Positions 49,291-58,359 of a stretch of 64,000 nt of DNA are shown here, piece after piece. The translations under genes were made by a program, and so were the position numbers. Position 1 is the first letter of the stretch. Each line of letters begins with the position of its first letter. This DNA is from Azonexus fungiphilus (GTDB taxonomy: Bacteria > Pseudomonadota > Gammaproteobacteria > Burkholderiales > Rhodocyclaceae): positions 372,001 through 436,000 of the forward strand of contig NZ_RBXP01000011.1 of NCBI RefSeq assembly GCF_003634965.1. The letters run 5' to 3'. The notes beneath the pieces are model-generated. The model did not search any database, was not told the DNA's origin, and saw only the letters and a list, made by a program, of their open reading frames with translations.

Positions 49291-49755
49291 ATGCGCCACG
49301 CCCTCCCCGCCCTGCTTCTCGCCTGCCTCGCCCTGCCCGCCGCCGGCGAGGAAATCGGTTGCACGACCACCGAATGGAAACTGATCGGCGCCAATCACCG
49401 GGTCTGCGTCTATGCCTACGACGACCCGAAGATTCCCGGCGTCACCTGCCACGTCAGCCAGGCGCGCACCGGCGGCATCAAGGGCAGCCTCGGGCTGGCC
49501 GAGGATCCGTCGCAGTTCTCGATCGCCTGCCGCCAGATCGGCCCGGTGACGCTGCCGGAAAAGCTGCCAGCGCGCGAAGTGGTGTTCAGCGAGGACACCT
49601 CGCTGCTGTTCAAGGAAACCCAGATCCACCGCCTCTACGACGCCCGGCGCAAGGTTCTGGTCTATCTCGGGATCAGTCGCAAGATCATCGCCGGCGCGCC
49701 GAGCAACGCGATTTCCAGCGTTCCGCTGCAAGCCTGGCCGGGCGCCACGCCCTAG
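49291..49755 (+). CDS. creA: CreA family periplasmic protein
   Basis: 154 aa with a signal peptide (about 1-19, ending PAAG-E). The mature sequence EEIGCTTTEWKLIGANHRVCVYAYDDPKIPGVTCHVSQARTGGIKGSLGLAEDPSQFSIACRQIGP matches CreA-family proteins, of unknown function and named for position next to creBC in E. coli. No creBC genes are nearby here. Confidence 0.9.
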   Translation: MRHALPALLLACLALPAAGEEIGCTTTEWKLIGANHRVCVYAYDDPKIPGVTCHVSQARTGGIKGSLGLAEDPSQFSIACRQIGPVTLPEKLPAREVVFSEDTSLLFKETQIHRLYDARRKVLVYLGISRKIIAGAPSNAISSVPLQAWPGATP

Positions 49756-49763
49756 GCCGGCCC

Positions 49764-49815
49764 ACGGTTTTTGCCCGAATTTGACGGTCGACCGTCAGAT
49801 CCGGGCAAAAACCGT
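49764..49815. repeat. Long palindrome with TGACGGTCGACCGTCA centre, copy 2
   Basis: The same 16 bp perfect palindrome (49782-49797) and GGTTTTTGCC / GGCAAAAACC arms as at 29216. Again it lies between convergent genes (creA and msrAB), so a bidirectional terminator or REP-like role is plausible. Confidence 0.75.
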
Positions 49816-49826
49816 CAGCCCCGGAT

Positions 49827-51113
49827 TCATTTGCCGCTGTCGGGCACGAACTTGAGGACGTTGCCGTTGATGCAGTAGCGCTTGCCGGTCGGCGGCGGAC
49901 CGTCGTCGAAGACGTGGCCGAGATGGATGCCGGAACTGGCGCTGCGCACCTCGACCCGGCGCATGCCGTGGCTGACATCCTCGTGCAGCGTGATCGAACC
50001 GGGCAGCGGGTTGAAGAAGCTGGGCCAGCCGGTGCCGCTGTCGAACTTGGTGTCGGAGCGGAACAGCGCGGCGCCGGTGATCGGGTCGACGAAGGTGCCG
50101 GGGCGTTTTTCGTCGAGGTGCGAGCCGGTGCCGGGACGTTCGGTGCCCTGCTCGAAGGCGATCTTCTGCTGCGCCGGCGTCAGCAGGTGGAAACCCAGCC
50201 ATTTCCAGAAACGCGCCTGGTCGCCGTTGTAGCCGGTGTAGCGCGAGACCTCCCTGCCTTTCTCGAAAAGCACGATGGTCGGCGTCGCGAACAGCGGCTT
50301 CTCCAGCGTCCAGCCGCTCGGCGCCTCGGGTGCCAGCGTACGCACGACCGGTGCCGGCGACTTCCAGTGGTCGAGCACCTCGGCCTTGAACTGGCGGCAA
50401 TAGGCGCAATCCTCGGCTTCGAAGACGACCAGCTGGCGCTGCTGGTTGAGCCGGGCGCCGTCGAGCGGGCGAACCCTGGCCGGCGCCTTGGCCATCGGCG
50501 TCGCCTCGCCGCCCGGATATTTGACGCCGGTGCCGCCGAGGCCGCAGTAGCCGTCGGGATTCTTGACCAGGTAGTCCTGATGGTAGTCCTCGGCGCGGAA
50601 ATAGGCTTTCAGCGGCGCGATCTCGGTGGTGATGCGGCCGCGGCCGGCGGCGTTCAAGGCCTTCTGGTAGACATCGCGGGTCTTCAGCGCGACCGCCTGC
50701 TGCGCCTCGCTGGTGGTGTAGATGGCGCTGCGGTAGTTGCTGCCGACGTCGTTGCCCTGGCGGTCGCCCTGGGTCGGATCGTGGCTTTCCCAGAAGCGGG
50801 CGAGCACCTTTTCCAGGCTGGTCCTGGCCGGGTCGAAGCGCACCCTGACCACCTCGGCATGGTTGCGCTTGCGGCTCTGGCCGGCGCGGATCGCCTTCTC
50901 CAGCGCGAGCACGGCGTTGTAGCTGCCGCTGATCTCGCCGTTGGCGTAGCCGCTCTCGACATCGACGACGCCCGGCAACTCGGCCATCCGCTTCTCGGCG
51001 CCCCAGAAACAGCCCATGCCGAGGACGATGCTCTCGGTCGCCGGCGGCGCGGCACCGGCGAGGGTGGAACAGAGGGCGGCGACGAGGCCGCAGAACAATC
51101 GCTGAACAGACAT
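49827..51113 (-). CDS. msrAB: Secreted MsrA-thioredoxin-MsrB methionine sulfoxide reductase fusion
   Basis: 428 aa. Signal peptide (about 1-22) followed by MsrA with the GCFWG motif (Cys35), EDYHQDYLVKNP and a middle thioredoxin-like domain whose redox pair is Cys236-x-x-Cys239 (EAEDCAYCRQF). The C-terminal MsrB has SGTGWPSFFNPL, HLGHVFDDGP and the catalytic Cys414 in RYCING. The MsrB zinc cysteines are absent, as in many fusions. The protein should repair both diastereomers of oxidised methionine in the periplasm. The start at 51113 is the first giving a signal peptide. Confidence 0.92.
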   Translation of the reverse strand: MSVQRLFCGLVAALCSTLAGAAPPATESIVLGMGCFWGAEKRMAELPGVVDVESGYANGEISGSYNAVLALEKAIRAGQSRKRNHAEVVRVRFDPARTSLEKVLARFWESHDPTQGDRQGNDVGSNYRSAIYTTSEAQQAVALKTRDVYQKALNAAGRGRITTEIAPLKAYFRAEDYHQDYLVKNPDGYCGLGGTGVKYPGGEATPMAKAPARVRPLDGARLNQQRQLVVFEAEDCAYCRQFKAEVLDHWKSPAPVVRTLAPEAPSGWTLEKPLFATPTIVLFEKGREVSRYTGYNGDQARFWKWLGFHLLTPAQQKIAFEQGTERPGTGSHLDEKRPGTFVDPITGAALFRSDTKFDSGTGWPSFFNPLPGSITLHEDVSHGMRRVEVRSASSGIHLGHVFDDGPPPTGKRYCINGNVLKFVPDSGK

Positions 51114-51238
51114 GGAATGACCTTTCCGGTAGGCCGGGCGACGATGCTGCCGCATCGCCCCCGGCCAGGCAATAGACGAGGAAAACCCGACTTGGTTTCC
51201 CTTGGTCGTCGACCGGCGGTGTTTTCTTACACCTTCGC

Positions 51239-51973
51239 TCAGTGCGCCAGCGGCCTGAGCATGAAGGAGAAGCTGGCGGCGTGCTGGACGATGTCGGCAT
51301 CCTCGGTCGTCGCCGGCACCTCGTGGGTGGCGTAGATGACGTTGAGCCCCTGGTTGGCGACCTTGATCCGGACCAGGCCGCGGGCGTCGCTGCGCGCCGT
51401 CTGGCGATCGGGATCGTTGACGAAGTCGGGCGCCAGCTTGACCCCGGCCAGCGGCTTGCCATCGAACAGCACGCGCAGCGTCAGCATCTGCCCCTTGCGC
51501 GTCGGCAGCCGCGGATGCAGCGGCAGGATCTGCAGCGGCTGACCGGCCAGCGGCTGGATCGCCTGTTCGAGATCGCGCGTCTGGTGGATCGCGTGCTTGT
51601 AGTAGCGGCCGCTCTTGCGCACGTTCGGTGTCTGGCTCTTCGGCGTGTTCTTCCACTTGCCGTCGGCGCGCTGGCTGAAATAGCCGTTGTCCAGCGTCGC
51701 CCCGAGCAGCGCCGGGTCGCCCTCGGCGTCGACGAGCAGCAGGTGGTCGGTCTTGAGCAGATGCACCGGCATCGCCTGGCCGCGCTCGTCGACCGCCTGC
51801 ACCCCGCCGATCCGCTCAAGCTTGGGCACGATGGCGCCTTCTTCGGCGCCGTCGCCGTATACCAGCGCCAGTTCGCCGGCACGCTGGGCGAACCAGATGC
51901 CGTGGGCGTGCGCCGCCGGCGCCAGGCAGAACGCCGCGATCAGCATGGCGGCAAGCTTGTTGATGGTTCTCAT
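51239..51973 (-). CDS. DUF4198 periplasmic protein
   Basis: 244 aa from the ATG at 51973. Signal peptide of about 24 residues ending AHAHG; mature part starts HGIWFAQRAGELALVYGDGAEEG and continues with beta-rich repeats, including LRVLFDGKPLAGVKLAPDF and SDARGLVRIKVANQGLNVIYATHEVP. This is the DUF4198 (Ig/cna-like) architecture, associated with metal (nickel/cobalt) or TonB-linked uptake loci. It lies 13 bp after the membrane protein gene that follows the TonB receptor, so the three are probably one operon. Confidence 0.8.
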   Translation of the reverse strand: MRTINKLAAMLIAAFCLAPAAHAHGIWFAQRAGELALVYGDGAEEGAIVPKLERIGGVQAVDERGQAMPVHLLKTDHLLLVDAEGDPALLGATLDNGYFSQRADGKWKNTPKSQTPNVRKSGRYYKHAIHQTRDLEQAIQPLAGQPLQILPLHPRLPTRKGQMLTLRVLFDGKPLAGVKLAPDFVNDPDRQTARSDARGLVRIKVANQGLNVIYATHEVPATTEDADIVQHAASFSFMLRPLAH

Positions 51974-51986
51974 GGTTTCCCCCGGA

Positions 51987-53123
51987 TCAGAAATAGGAAC
52001 GCCAGCCACCCGGATGGCGGCGTTTGTAAGCGGCAAAGCTGCGGCACGGCAGATAGACGGCGAGCAGCACCAGCGCCGCCATCAGCCAGATCGACGCAAC
52101 CTGGTCGAAGGCGTAGCGCCCGCCCTCGCCGGCACCGAAGAGATGGCGGCAGAACAGGTAGACGGCGTGCAGCAGGTAGAGATGGACGACATAGAAGAAC
52201 ATCGGCACGCGCCCGAGATCGGACCAGAAACGCGAGCGCGGCCAGCGTTCGAGCGCGGCCAGCAGCAGCAAGCCGCAACCGACGGTGAGCAGCACGAAAA
52301 GCAGCGAGGGCGGGTACTTGGTCAGGTTGAGCCAGCTCATCGCCTGACCGAGCAGGCCTGCGCCGGCCTGACGCGGATGGTCGCCGTAGACGTCTAGCCA
52401 GCGCAACAACAGGAACAGCAGCAAGGCGCCGCCGCCGGTCGCGAGCAGCCAGCGGGCGCGCCAGGCCGGCGCGGCGGTGCGCGCGTAGAGCGGCCCGGCG
52501 GCATAGCCGAGCAGGATCACCCCGAACCACGGCAGCACCGGGTAGGAAGTCCGCGCCGGCACGCCGAAGAAATCGATCGGCGCACGATCGTGCAGGATCG
52601 CCCAGAGCAGTTGCCCGGTCTCGCCCGGCGCAACATGGATGGCGTCGAGCAGATGATGGCCGGCGACGATCGCGATGCCGACCAGAAACTGCCCGCTGCG
52701 CGGCAGCCAGAGCAGCGCCGCCAGTGCCAGCATGCTCAGCCCGATCGCCCAGATCACCTGCAGGTAGATCATCTTCGGCGGGAAGGCGAAGGTCCAGGCG
52801 AAGTTGATCACGGTCAACTCGAGAACGACCAGGAACAGCCCGCGCTTGAGCAGGTAGCGGCTGGTTGCCGGCCGCGGATCGGCGAACTTCTGGCCGTAGC
52901 ACCAGGCACCGACCCCGGTCAGGAAGACGAAGATCGGGGCGCACCAGTGGCTGGCCAGGCGGGTGAAGAACAGCGCCGGATCGACGCTGGTCAGGTCCAT
53001 CGGATCGCCGACCTGGCGGTGCAGGTAGAAGAACTCGCGGACGTGATCGACCAGCATCAGGGCCATCACGATACCGCGCAGGGTATCGATGGCGTCGATG
53101 CGCTGGGCAGGCAGGCGGACCAA
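51987..53123 (-). CDS. DUF1624-type integral membrane protein
   Basis: 378 aa, about ten membrane helices. The N-terminus RIDAIDTLRGIVMALMLVDHVREFF resembles the acyltransferase-3/heparan-glucosaminide acetyltransferase-like superfamily (DUF1624, YeiB relatives), with the conserved R-x-x-x-x-D...RG...M..DH pattern. The substrate is unknown. Two bases separate its start from the TonB receptor stop, so the two are co-transcribed. Confidence 0.78.
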   Translation of the reverse strand: MVRLPAQRIDAIDTLRGIVMALMLVDHVREFFYLHRQVGDPMDLTSVDPALFFTRLASHWCAPIFVFLTGVGAWCYGQKFADPRPATSRYLLKRGLFLVVLELTVINFAWTFAFPPKMIYLQVIWAIGLSMLALAALLWLPRSGQFLVGIAIVAGHHLLDAIHVAPGETGQLLWAILHDRAPIDFFGVPARTSYPVLPWFGVILLGYAAGPLYARTAAPAWRARWLLATGGGALLLFLLLRWLDVYGDHPRQAGAGLLGQAMSWLNLTKYPPSLLFVLLTVGCGLLLLAALERWPRSRFWSDLGRVPMFFYVVHLYLLHAVYLFCRHLFGAGEGGRYAFDQVASIWLMAALVLLAVYLPCRSFAAYKRRHPGGWRSYF

Positions 53124-53125
53124 GA

Positions 53126-55234
53126 TCAGAACCGCGTCTGCATGCCGAGCGTGATCGTACGCGGCGTGCCCGGCGTGACCCAGGCGACGTCGTACGAACT
53201 GGCGTAGTAGGTCTTGTCGAAGAGGTTCTCGACGTCGAGCGAGAAACGCAGGTTCTGGCTCGGTTTCCAGTAGGCCATCAGGCGCGCCGTCGTGTAGGCC
53301 GGCAGATCGAAGGTGGCAAGCGCGTTGCCGGCACGCTTGCCGACATGGGTGGCGCCAGCGCCGACGCCGTAGCGACCGGCGGCGAAGCCGTCCTCGTACA
53401 TCGCCAGGACGCTGCCGCTGTGCTTGGGCACGTTGAGCAGGCGGGCGCCGACCAGGGCCGCGTTGTTGTCCTTGGTGATCTCGGCGTCGGTGTAGGCGTA
53501 GTTGGCGGTGACGCGGAGTTTTGCGGTCAACTGCCCGGAAACGTCGATTTCCACGCCGCGACTGCGCGCCTCGCCGGCCGCCAGCGAGAAGCCGGCATTG
53601 GCCGGATCGTTGGTCAGCACGTTCTTCTTGTCGATGTCGAAGAGCGAAAGCGTGCCACCGTAGCGTTTGTCGGCCGATTCGTACTTGATCCCGACTTCCT
53701 TGGCCCGCCCTTCTTCCGGCGCGAACGCGGCACCGGCGAAGCTGCTGCCGGTATTCGGCCTGAACGATTCGCTGGCCAGGGCATAGAGCGAGACGGTCGG
53801 GCTGAGCAGCCAGGTCAGGCCGACGCGCGGCGTCGTCTTGCCTTCAGACTGCTTGCTGCGCAGGCCGGTGCGACGGTTGTCGATGGTCTGGTGGAAGCGG
53901 TCGTGACGGACGCCGAGCAGCAGGCGCCAGTCTTCCGCGAGGTGGATCTGGTCCTGCAGGAAGACGCCGGTGGCGCGCTGCTTTTCCAGCGTATCGGTGT
54001 TCGCCGTCGGCGTCGGCAGCGGCTGGCCGTAGACCGGATTGTCGATGTCGATCGAGTAATCGGCCGGACGTACCCGCATCATCACCGAGTCGAGCGAGAA
54101 GCGGTAGCTGTCGAGGCCGGTCAGCAGTTCGTGCTTGAGGCTGCCGGTGGTGAACTTGCCGTGCACCTCGCCCTGGAAGGAGACATCCTCGGAATCGTAG
54201 TTGCGGTAGCGACGCTCGCGATTGACGTTGCGCGAGCCGGGCGGCACGAAGAGCAGCGGATTGCTCGGCCGCACTTCGGTCGAATAGCCTTCCAGGTCGG
54301 TCGTCCGGTAAGCCAGCCCGGCCTTGGCCTTCCAGTCGCTGGAGAACTCGTGCTCAAGCGTCAGCTGGTGGGTCTGGTTGTCGATGGTGATGTCGCCGTC
54401 GCCCGGTTCGCCGAGGAAGGTTTCGCGCGAGATGCTGCCGGTGCGGCCGCCGACCGCGACCACGCCGCGATCCATCGGCGCCTTGTGGCGCAGCAGTTCG
54501 AGGTCGTAATTGACCAGCGTGTTCGGCGACAGCACCCAGGTGAAGGACGGCGCCACCAGGTAGCGCTGGCTGTCGATGTGGTCGCGGAAGCTGCCCTTGT
54601 CCTCGACGGCGACGTTCAGACGGTAGGCCAGGTTGTCGCTCAGCGGACCGGTCGAATCGAAGGAAGTGCGGTAGCTGTCGTAGCTGCCGGCATAGACTTC
54701 CAGCGAGTTGCCGGCCTTGAACTGCGGCTTCTTGGTCACCACGTTGAGGATGCCGCCCGGTTCGCTGGCGCCGTAGAGCGCCGCCGACGGCCCCTTGAGG
54801 ACTTCGATGCGCTCGACGTTGGCCATGTCGCGCGGGGCGTTGTAACCGCGGTTGCCGGCGAAGCCGTTGCGCAGGAAGTTCGGCCCGGTGTTCTCGTTGC
54901 CGGCGAAGCCGCGGATCGCGAAGTTGTCCCAGAGACCGCCGAAGCTGTTCTGGCGCGTGACACCGCTGACGTAGTCGTAGGCTTCCTCGAGACGGACGGC
55001 GCCGATGTCGTCGATCAGCTGCCGGGGAATCACCCGCACCGACTGCGGCAGTTCGCGCAGCGGCGTTTCCGAGCGGGCGACGCCGCTCTCTTCATGATAG
55101 TAGGCCTGGCCTTCGCCGCGGCCAACGACACTGATTTCCGACAGCTGACGCTCGGCCTCCTGGGCCCAGGCGCCGCCAAGACCGGCCAGCATCAGGGCGG
55201 CGACCAGGGGTTTGCGGGTGAATTTGACGTGCAT
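53126..55234 (-). CDS. TonB-dependent receptor (siderophore/corrinoid type)
   Basis: 702 aa outer-membrane transporter. Signal peptide 1-25 (ending AWA); plug domain with TPLRELPQSVRVIPRQLIDDIGAVRLEEAYDYVSGVTRQNSFGG, RIEVLKGPSAALYGASEPGGILNVVTKKP; 22-strand barrel ending in the aromatic terminal Phe (ITLGMQTRF). The plug type resembles ferrichrome/FhuA-like receptors more than BtuB. A TonB box is not obvious. Start at 55234 gives the signal peptide. Context near B12-related genes leaves a corrinoid ligand possible but unproven. Confidence 0.9.
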   Translation of the reverse strand: MHVKFTRKPLVAALMLAGLGGAWAQEAERQLSEISVVGRGEGQAYYHEESGVARSETPLRELPQSVRVIPRQLIDDIGAVRLEEAYDYVSGVTRQNSFGGLWDNFAIRGFAGNENTGPNFLRNGFAGNRGYNAPRDMANVERIEVLKGPSAALYGASEPGGILNVVTKKPQFKAGNSLEVYAGSYDSYRTSFDSTGPLSDNLAYRLNVAVEDKGSFRDHIDSQRYLVAPSFTWVLSPNTLVNYDLELLRHKAPMDRGVVAVGGRTGSISRETFLGEPGDGDITIDNQTHQLTLEHEFSSDWKAKAGLAYRTTDLEGYSTEVRPSNPLLFVPPGSRNVNRERRYRNYDSEDVSFQGEVHGKFTTGSLKHELLTGLDSYRFSLDSVMMRVRPADYSIDIDNPVYGQPLPTPTANTDTLEKQRATGVFLQDQIHLAEDWRLLLGVRHDRFHQTIDNRRTGLRSKQSEGKTTPRVGLTWLLSPTVSLYALASESFRPNTGSSFAGAAFAPEEGRAKEVGIKYESADKRYGGTLSLFDIDKKNVLTNDPANAGFSLAAGEARSRGVEIDVSGQLTAKLRVTANYAYTDAEITKDNNAALVGARLLNVPKHSGSVLAMYEDGFAAGRYGVGAGATHVGKRAGNALATFDLPAYTTARLMAYWKPSQNLRFSLDVENLFDKTYYASSYDVAWVTPGTPRTITLGMQTRF

Positions 55235-55259
55235 TGCAATTTCCGGATGGCAAAAACGT

Positions 55260-55273
55260 GATGTTATAACATC
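55260..55273. promoter_or_regulatory. 14 bp perfect palindrome upstream of the TonB receptor
   Basis: GATGTTATAACATC, centred about 32 bp before the receptor ATG, in an A+T-rich promoter region. It is a possible operator. Hexamers GATAAT and GTAATG nearby fall short of a convincing Fur box. Confidence 0.4.
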
Positions 55274-55459
55274 GCAAATGCGACTGTATAGCATTACCGA
55301 TGCAGAGATTATCGCATCAAGTATGATGAAAATAAATTACTTCATACATTTTCCGTGCCAGGCGCCCTGCCCGCGATTTATCGTCGCCGAGCGCGCACCC
55401 GACCGACCTTCGCCGGTCAGTGCGCTACCAGTGTGGAAAGCAGGCTGCCGCCCGGGACC

Positions 55460-56593
55460 TCAGTCCCAGGCCAGCGCACCGCCGGTCTGGTACTCGGTGA
55501 CCCGCGTCTCGAAGAAATTCTTCTCCTTGCGCAGGTTGGCCTGCTCGTCGAGCCAGGGCAGGACGTTCTCGGCGCCGGGGAAGGGTTCGTCGACACCGAC
55601 CTGGCGCGCCCGCCGGTTGGCGATGAAGCGGAACTGCTGGACGTGCAGGTCGGCGTTGTAGCCGAGGATGGGATCGCGCAGGATGTAGCCGGCGTAGGCG
55701 TGTTCGGCGGCTTCGGCTTCGTCCCACAATTGGCGTAGCGCCTGCGGGTCGATCGTCAGGTTTTCTTCCTTCAACAGTTCGCGCACGACGCGGATGCCGA
55801 AGGCGCAGTGCAGGACTTCGTCGCGCATGATGTATTGCAGTTGCTCGGCGGCGCCCTTCATCAGGCCGCGCCGTTGCAGCGCGAAGATGGGCGTGAAGCC
55901 GTTGTAGAACCAGCAGCCTTCGAAGATGACCGCGAAGAAGAAGTAGGAGAGCGCGAATTCGTGCAGGTTGGCGCGGTCGGTCAGATCGAAGTCGGCGCGC
56001 ATGACGCGCTCCAGCCGGCGGTTGGCGAGCGCAATCTTGCCGTGGATTTCGGGCACGACACGGTAGCGGTTGTAGATTTCCTGCTGGTCGAGGCCGATGC
56101 TTTCGATGCAGTGCTGGTAGGTCCAGGTGTGCAGCGCTTCTTCATAGACCTGGCGGGCCTGGTAGATCTGCAGTTCGGGCGCGCTCATCTTCTCCATCAC
56201 CGCCAGGCCGATGTTGCGCATGGCCAGGATGTCGGAGGTGGTCAGGTAGGCGAGCACGTTCTCGAAAACGTGGCGCTCGGCCAGGCTGAGCTTGTGGTGG
56301 TAGTCGTGCACGTCCTGGGCCATGCTGATTTCGAGCGGCGTCCAGTGGTTGCGGTTGGCCTTGAGGAAGAACTCCCAGGCCCAGGGGTATTTGAACGGCG
56401 CCAGCTGGTTGATGTCGGCCTTGCCGTTGACGATGCGCTTGTCGGCGGCGTTGATCGGGGCAAGCGACGGCGTCGCCGGCATGTTGCGGTCGACCGCGGT
56501 TTTTGGCGGATTTCCGGCGTCGACCGTCGTATCGGTCGCCGGGCTGTCCTGGGCGGGCGTCTCCCAGTCGTCGAAACGGAAGGCTGCGTTCAT
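55460..56593 (-). CDS. nrdB: Class Ia ribonucleotide reductase beta subunit
   Basis: 377 aa. Radical-bearing di-iron subunit: the first metal Asp in LAYLTTSDILA, Glu and His in YEEALHTWTYQH with the radical Tyr four residues after that His, then a Glu in FFFAVIFEG and Glu/His in MRDEVLHCAFG. The N-terminal ~35 residues are a variable extension. With NrdA it reduces NDPs. It is separated from nrdA by the CbiZ-nitrilase gene, an unusual insertion in an nrdAB operon. After it, a GC-rich hairpin at 55393-55425 lacks a T-tract. Confidence 0.95.
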   Translation of the reverse strand: MNAAFRFDDWETPAQDSPATDTTVDAGNPPKTAVDRNMPATPSLAPINAADKRIVNGKADINQLAPFKYPWAWEFFLKANRNHWTPLEISMAQDVHDYHHKLSLAERHVFENVLAYLTTSDILAMRNIGLAVMEKMSAPELQIYQARQVYEEALHTWTYQHCIESIGLDQQEIYNRYRVVPEIHGKIALANRRLERVMRADFDLTDRANLHEFALSYFFFAVIFEGCWFYNGFTPIFALQRRGLMKGAAEQLQYIMRDEVLHCAFGIRVVRELLKEENLTIDPQALRQLWDEAEAAEHAYAGYILRDPILGYNADLHVQQFRFIANRRARQVGVDEPFPGAENVLPWLDEQANLRKEKNFFETRVTEYQTGGALAWD

Positions 56594-56647
56594 GCTGTGC
56601 TACTCCTCGAGAAATGGGACGCCCGGTATGCCTGACGACCCGCTGGT

Positions 56648-58270
56648 TCAGGGACGGACTTCGCGGAAGCGCTGACGGCGATCCCAGTCCACGTAAAAAA
56701 TGCCGCCGGCCGGCGCGCTGAAGCTGAACAGCCGCTGGCCATCGACCGACACGGCGCTGACGCCGGTCGAGAAATCGAGTTCCGGTTCCTTGCCGCCGCG
56801 ATTGACGGCGATCAGCGGCAGGCCGGTTTCCCGACTGCGCTGCTCCCAGACGTCGCCCGGCCCCATGCCCTCGACCGGCGGCCAGTTGGCCGGCGACAGC
56901 AGGATCTGCGCACCACGCCCGGCGAGCTGGGCGGCAGTGTCGGGCCGCCAGGCGTCGGCGCAGATCAGCGTGCCGACCTGGATGCCGTCGACGGTAAACG
57001 GTTTGCCGTCGCCACCGGCCACCGACCACGCCTCGGCACGGCCGACCGGGCGCTGCTTGCGATAGGCGCCGAGGATGGTGCCGGCGCGGTCGATGGCGGC
57101 AACGCTGTTGTGCAGCGTACCGCTGCCCTTCTTGCGCTCGGCGAAGCCGACAAAGAGCGCGATGCCGTTGTCGCGGGCAATCGCCGCCAGCGTGTGCATC
57201 CAGGCATCGGGGAAAGGCGCGATCCAGCCGGTGCCGACGCGCTTCACAAAGTTGTAGCCGGTTTCGGCCAGCTCCGGCGTCACCACCCAGTCGGCGCCCT
57301 GGCGTGCCGCGGCGCGGATGCCGGCCTCGATGCGGGCGCGATTGCCGGCGATGTCGCCGGGCACCGGGTCGAGATGGAGCAAGGCGATGCGCAGGTCGCC
57401 AGCCGCCTTGGCCGGGCCGGCGACGGCATCGGGAAAACGTTTGGCGCCGGGCAGGAAATAGCCGTTCTGCTTGCCCAGCGCCTCGATCACCGCGGCATGG
57501 GTGGCCTTGCCGATCAGCTCGCCGATGCGGCTGTGGCCGCCGGTGTAGGTGGCACGCGGCGCCGCCGTGCCGGAAACGACGATGATGCTGTCGGTGCCGG
57601 TGCCGGTCGCCTGCACGCCCGGCGTGTAGGTGCTGGCCACCTTGAGGTCTTCCAGCGCCGCCGTCTTGCCTTCGGTGACGGTGATCAGCGCGCGGGCCAG
57701 CGCCGCGTCGCTGAGTGCGATGTTGCTCAACACCAGGATGTTGATCGTGCCAGCCGGCTTGTCGTCTTCATCGAGTCCTTCGATATGGCCGCCGCTGTCG
57801 ACGCCGGTGCGGATCGCGTTGCTGCGGGCGCCGGCGGTGGCCAGCACGGTCACCGTCAGCGGCCCGTGGCTGCGCGTGACGACGGCCAGGTTGTCCATGT
57901 CGGCGGCGGTGGCCATCTGCGCCACCGCCACGCGGGCGAGGCCCAGGCGGTCGGCCAGCGCATCGCGCACGCTCTCGCTGTAGGCCTTGCCGGCGGCGCC
58001 GAGCTTGCCCCAGAGCAGCGGATGCGCCGCGTGGTTGAGCGCGGCGCGGGCATCGACCAGGCCGTCGCTGGTCGACAACGCGCGGCGCACGGTCGGAAAG
58101 CGAACCAGCAGCGTCTTCTCCCAGAAGCCGTCGCGCTCGCCGTAAACCAGTTCGGCGCTGGCCGCCAACGACTCGGGCAGGACCGGTGCCGGCGGCGCGG
58201 CGGCCGAGGCCGGCTGGGCCAGCAACAGCCACAGCGTGGAGAGAAGGGAGAGGAAGAGTCTGGCTTTCAT
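56648..58270 (-). CDS. Secreted CbiZ (adenosylcobinamide amidohydrolase)-nitrilase fusion
   Basis: 540 aa. A signal peptide (about 1-24, ending PASAAA) is followed by a CbiZ domain (about 45-260): GARSNAIRTGVDSGG, GTINILVLSNIALSDAALARALITVTEGKTAALEDL, ATGTGTDSIIVVSG and GGHSRIGELIGKATHAAVIEAL are the hallmark segments of CbiZ, which hydrolyses the amide bond of adenosylcobinamide for corrinoid salvage. The second half is a carbon-nitrogen hydrolase with the triad Glu333 (TPELAE), Lys405 (AYRKQRP) and Cys437 (LICADAW). I know no characterised protein with this pairing. Operon neighbour of nrdA and nrdB; start at 58270 gives the signal peptide. Confidence 0.85.
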   Translation of the reverse strand: MKARLFLSLLSTLWLLLAQPASAAAPPAPVLPESLAASAELVYGERDGFWEKTLLVRFPTVRRALSTSDGLVDARAALNHAAHPLLWGKLGAAGKAYSESVRDALADRLGLARVAVAQMATAADMDNLAVVTRSHGPLTVTVLATAGARSNAIRTGVDSGGHIEGLDEDDKPAGTINILVLSNIALSDAALARALITVTEGKTAALEDLKVASTYTPGVQATGTGTDSIIVVSGTAAPRATYTGGHSRIGELIGKATHAAVIEALGKQNGYFLPGAKRFPDAVAGPAKAAGDLRIALLHLDPVPGDIAGNRARIEAGIRAAARQGADWVVTPELAETGYNFVKRVGTGWIAPFPDAWMHTLAAIARDNGIALFVGFAERKKGSGTLHNSVAAIDRAGTILGAYRKQRPVGRAEAWSVAGGDGKPFTVDGIQVGTLICADAWRPDTAAQLAGRGAQILLSPANWPPVEGMGPGDVWEQRSRETGLPLIAVNRGGKEPELDFSTGVSAVSVDGQRLFSFSAPAGGIFYVDWDRRQRFREVRP

Positions 58271-58332
58271 CGTTTCATTCCGGCGATTCAAAGGCGGCAA
58301 GCTTAACCCGGCCGGCCGCCCCGACCGCGCCT

Positions 58333-58359
58333 ACTGGCAGGCCTCGCACTCCGGATTGT
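58333..58359. repeat. 27 bp duplicate of the nrdA 3' end
   Basis: Identical over 27 bp to 58446-58472, which encodes the C-terminal Asn-Pro-Glu-Cys-Glu-Ala-Cys-Gln of NrdA and part of its stop. In this copy the same codons would end in TAG. It lies in the 173 bp between nrdA and the CbiZ-nitrilase gene. Confidence 0.8.

Noticed and set aside
53345-55261. Long plus-strand open frame opposite the TonB receptor
   Set aside because: Antisense shadow; no signal peptide, motifs or plausible ribosome-binding site.
55274-55330. Fur box upstream of the TonB receptor
   Set aside because: Only isolated GATAAT-like hexamers, not a contiguous 19 bp match.
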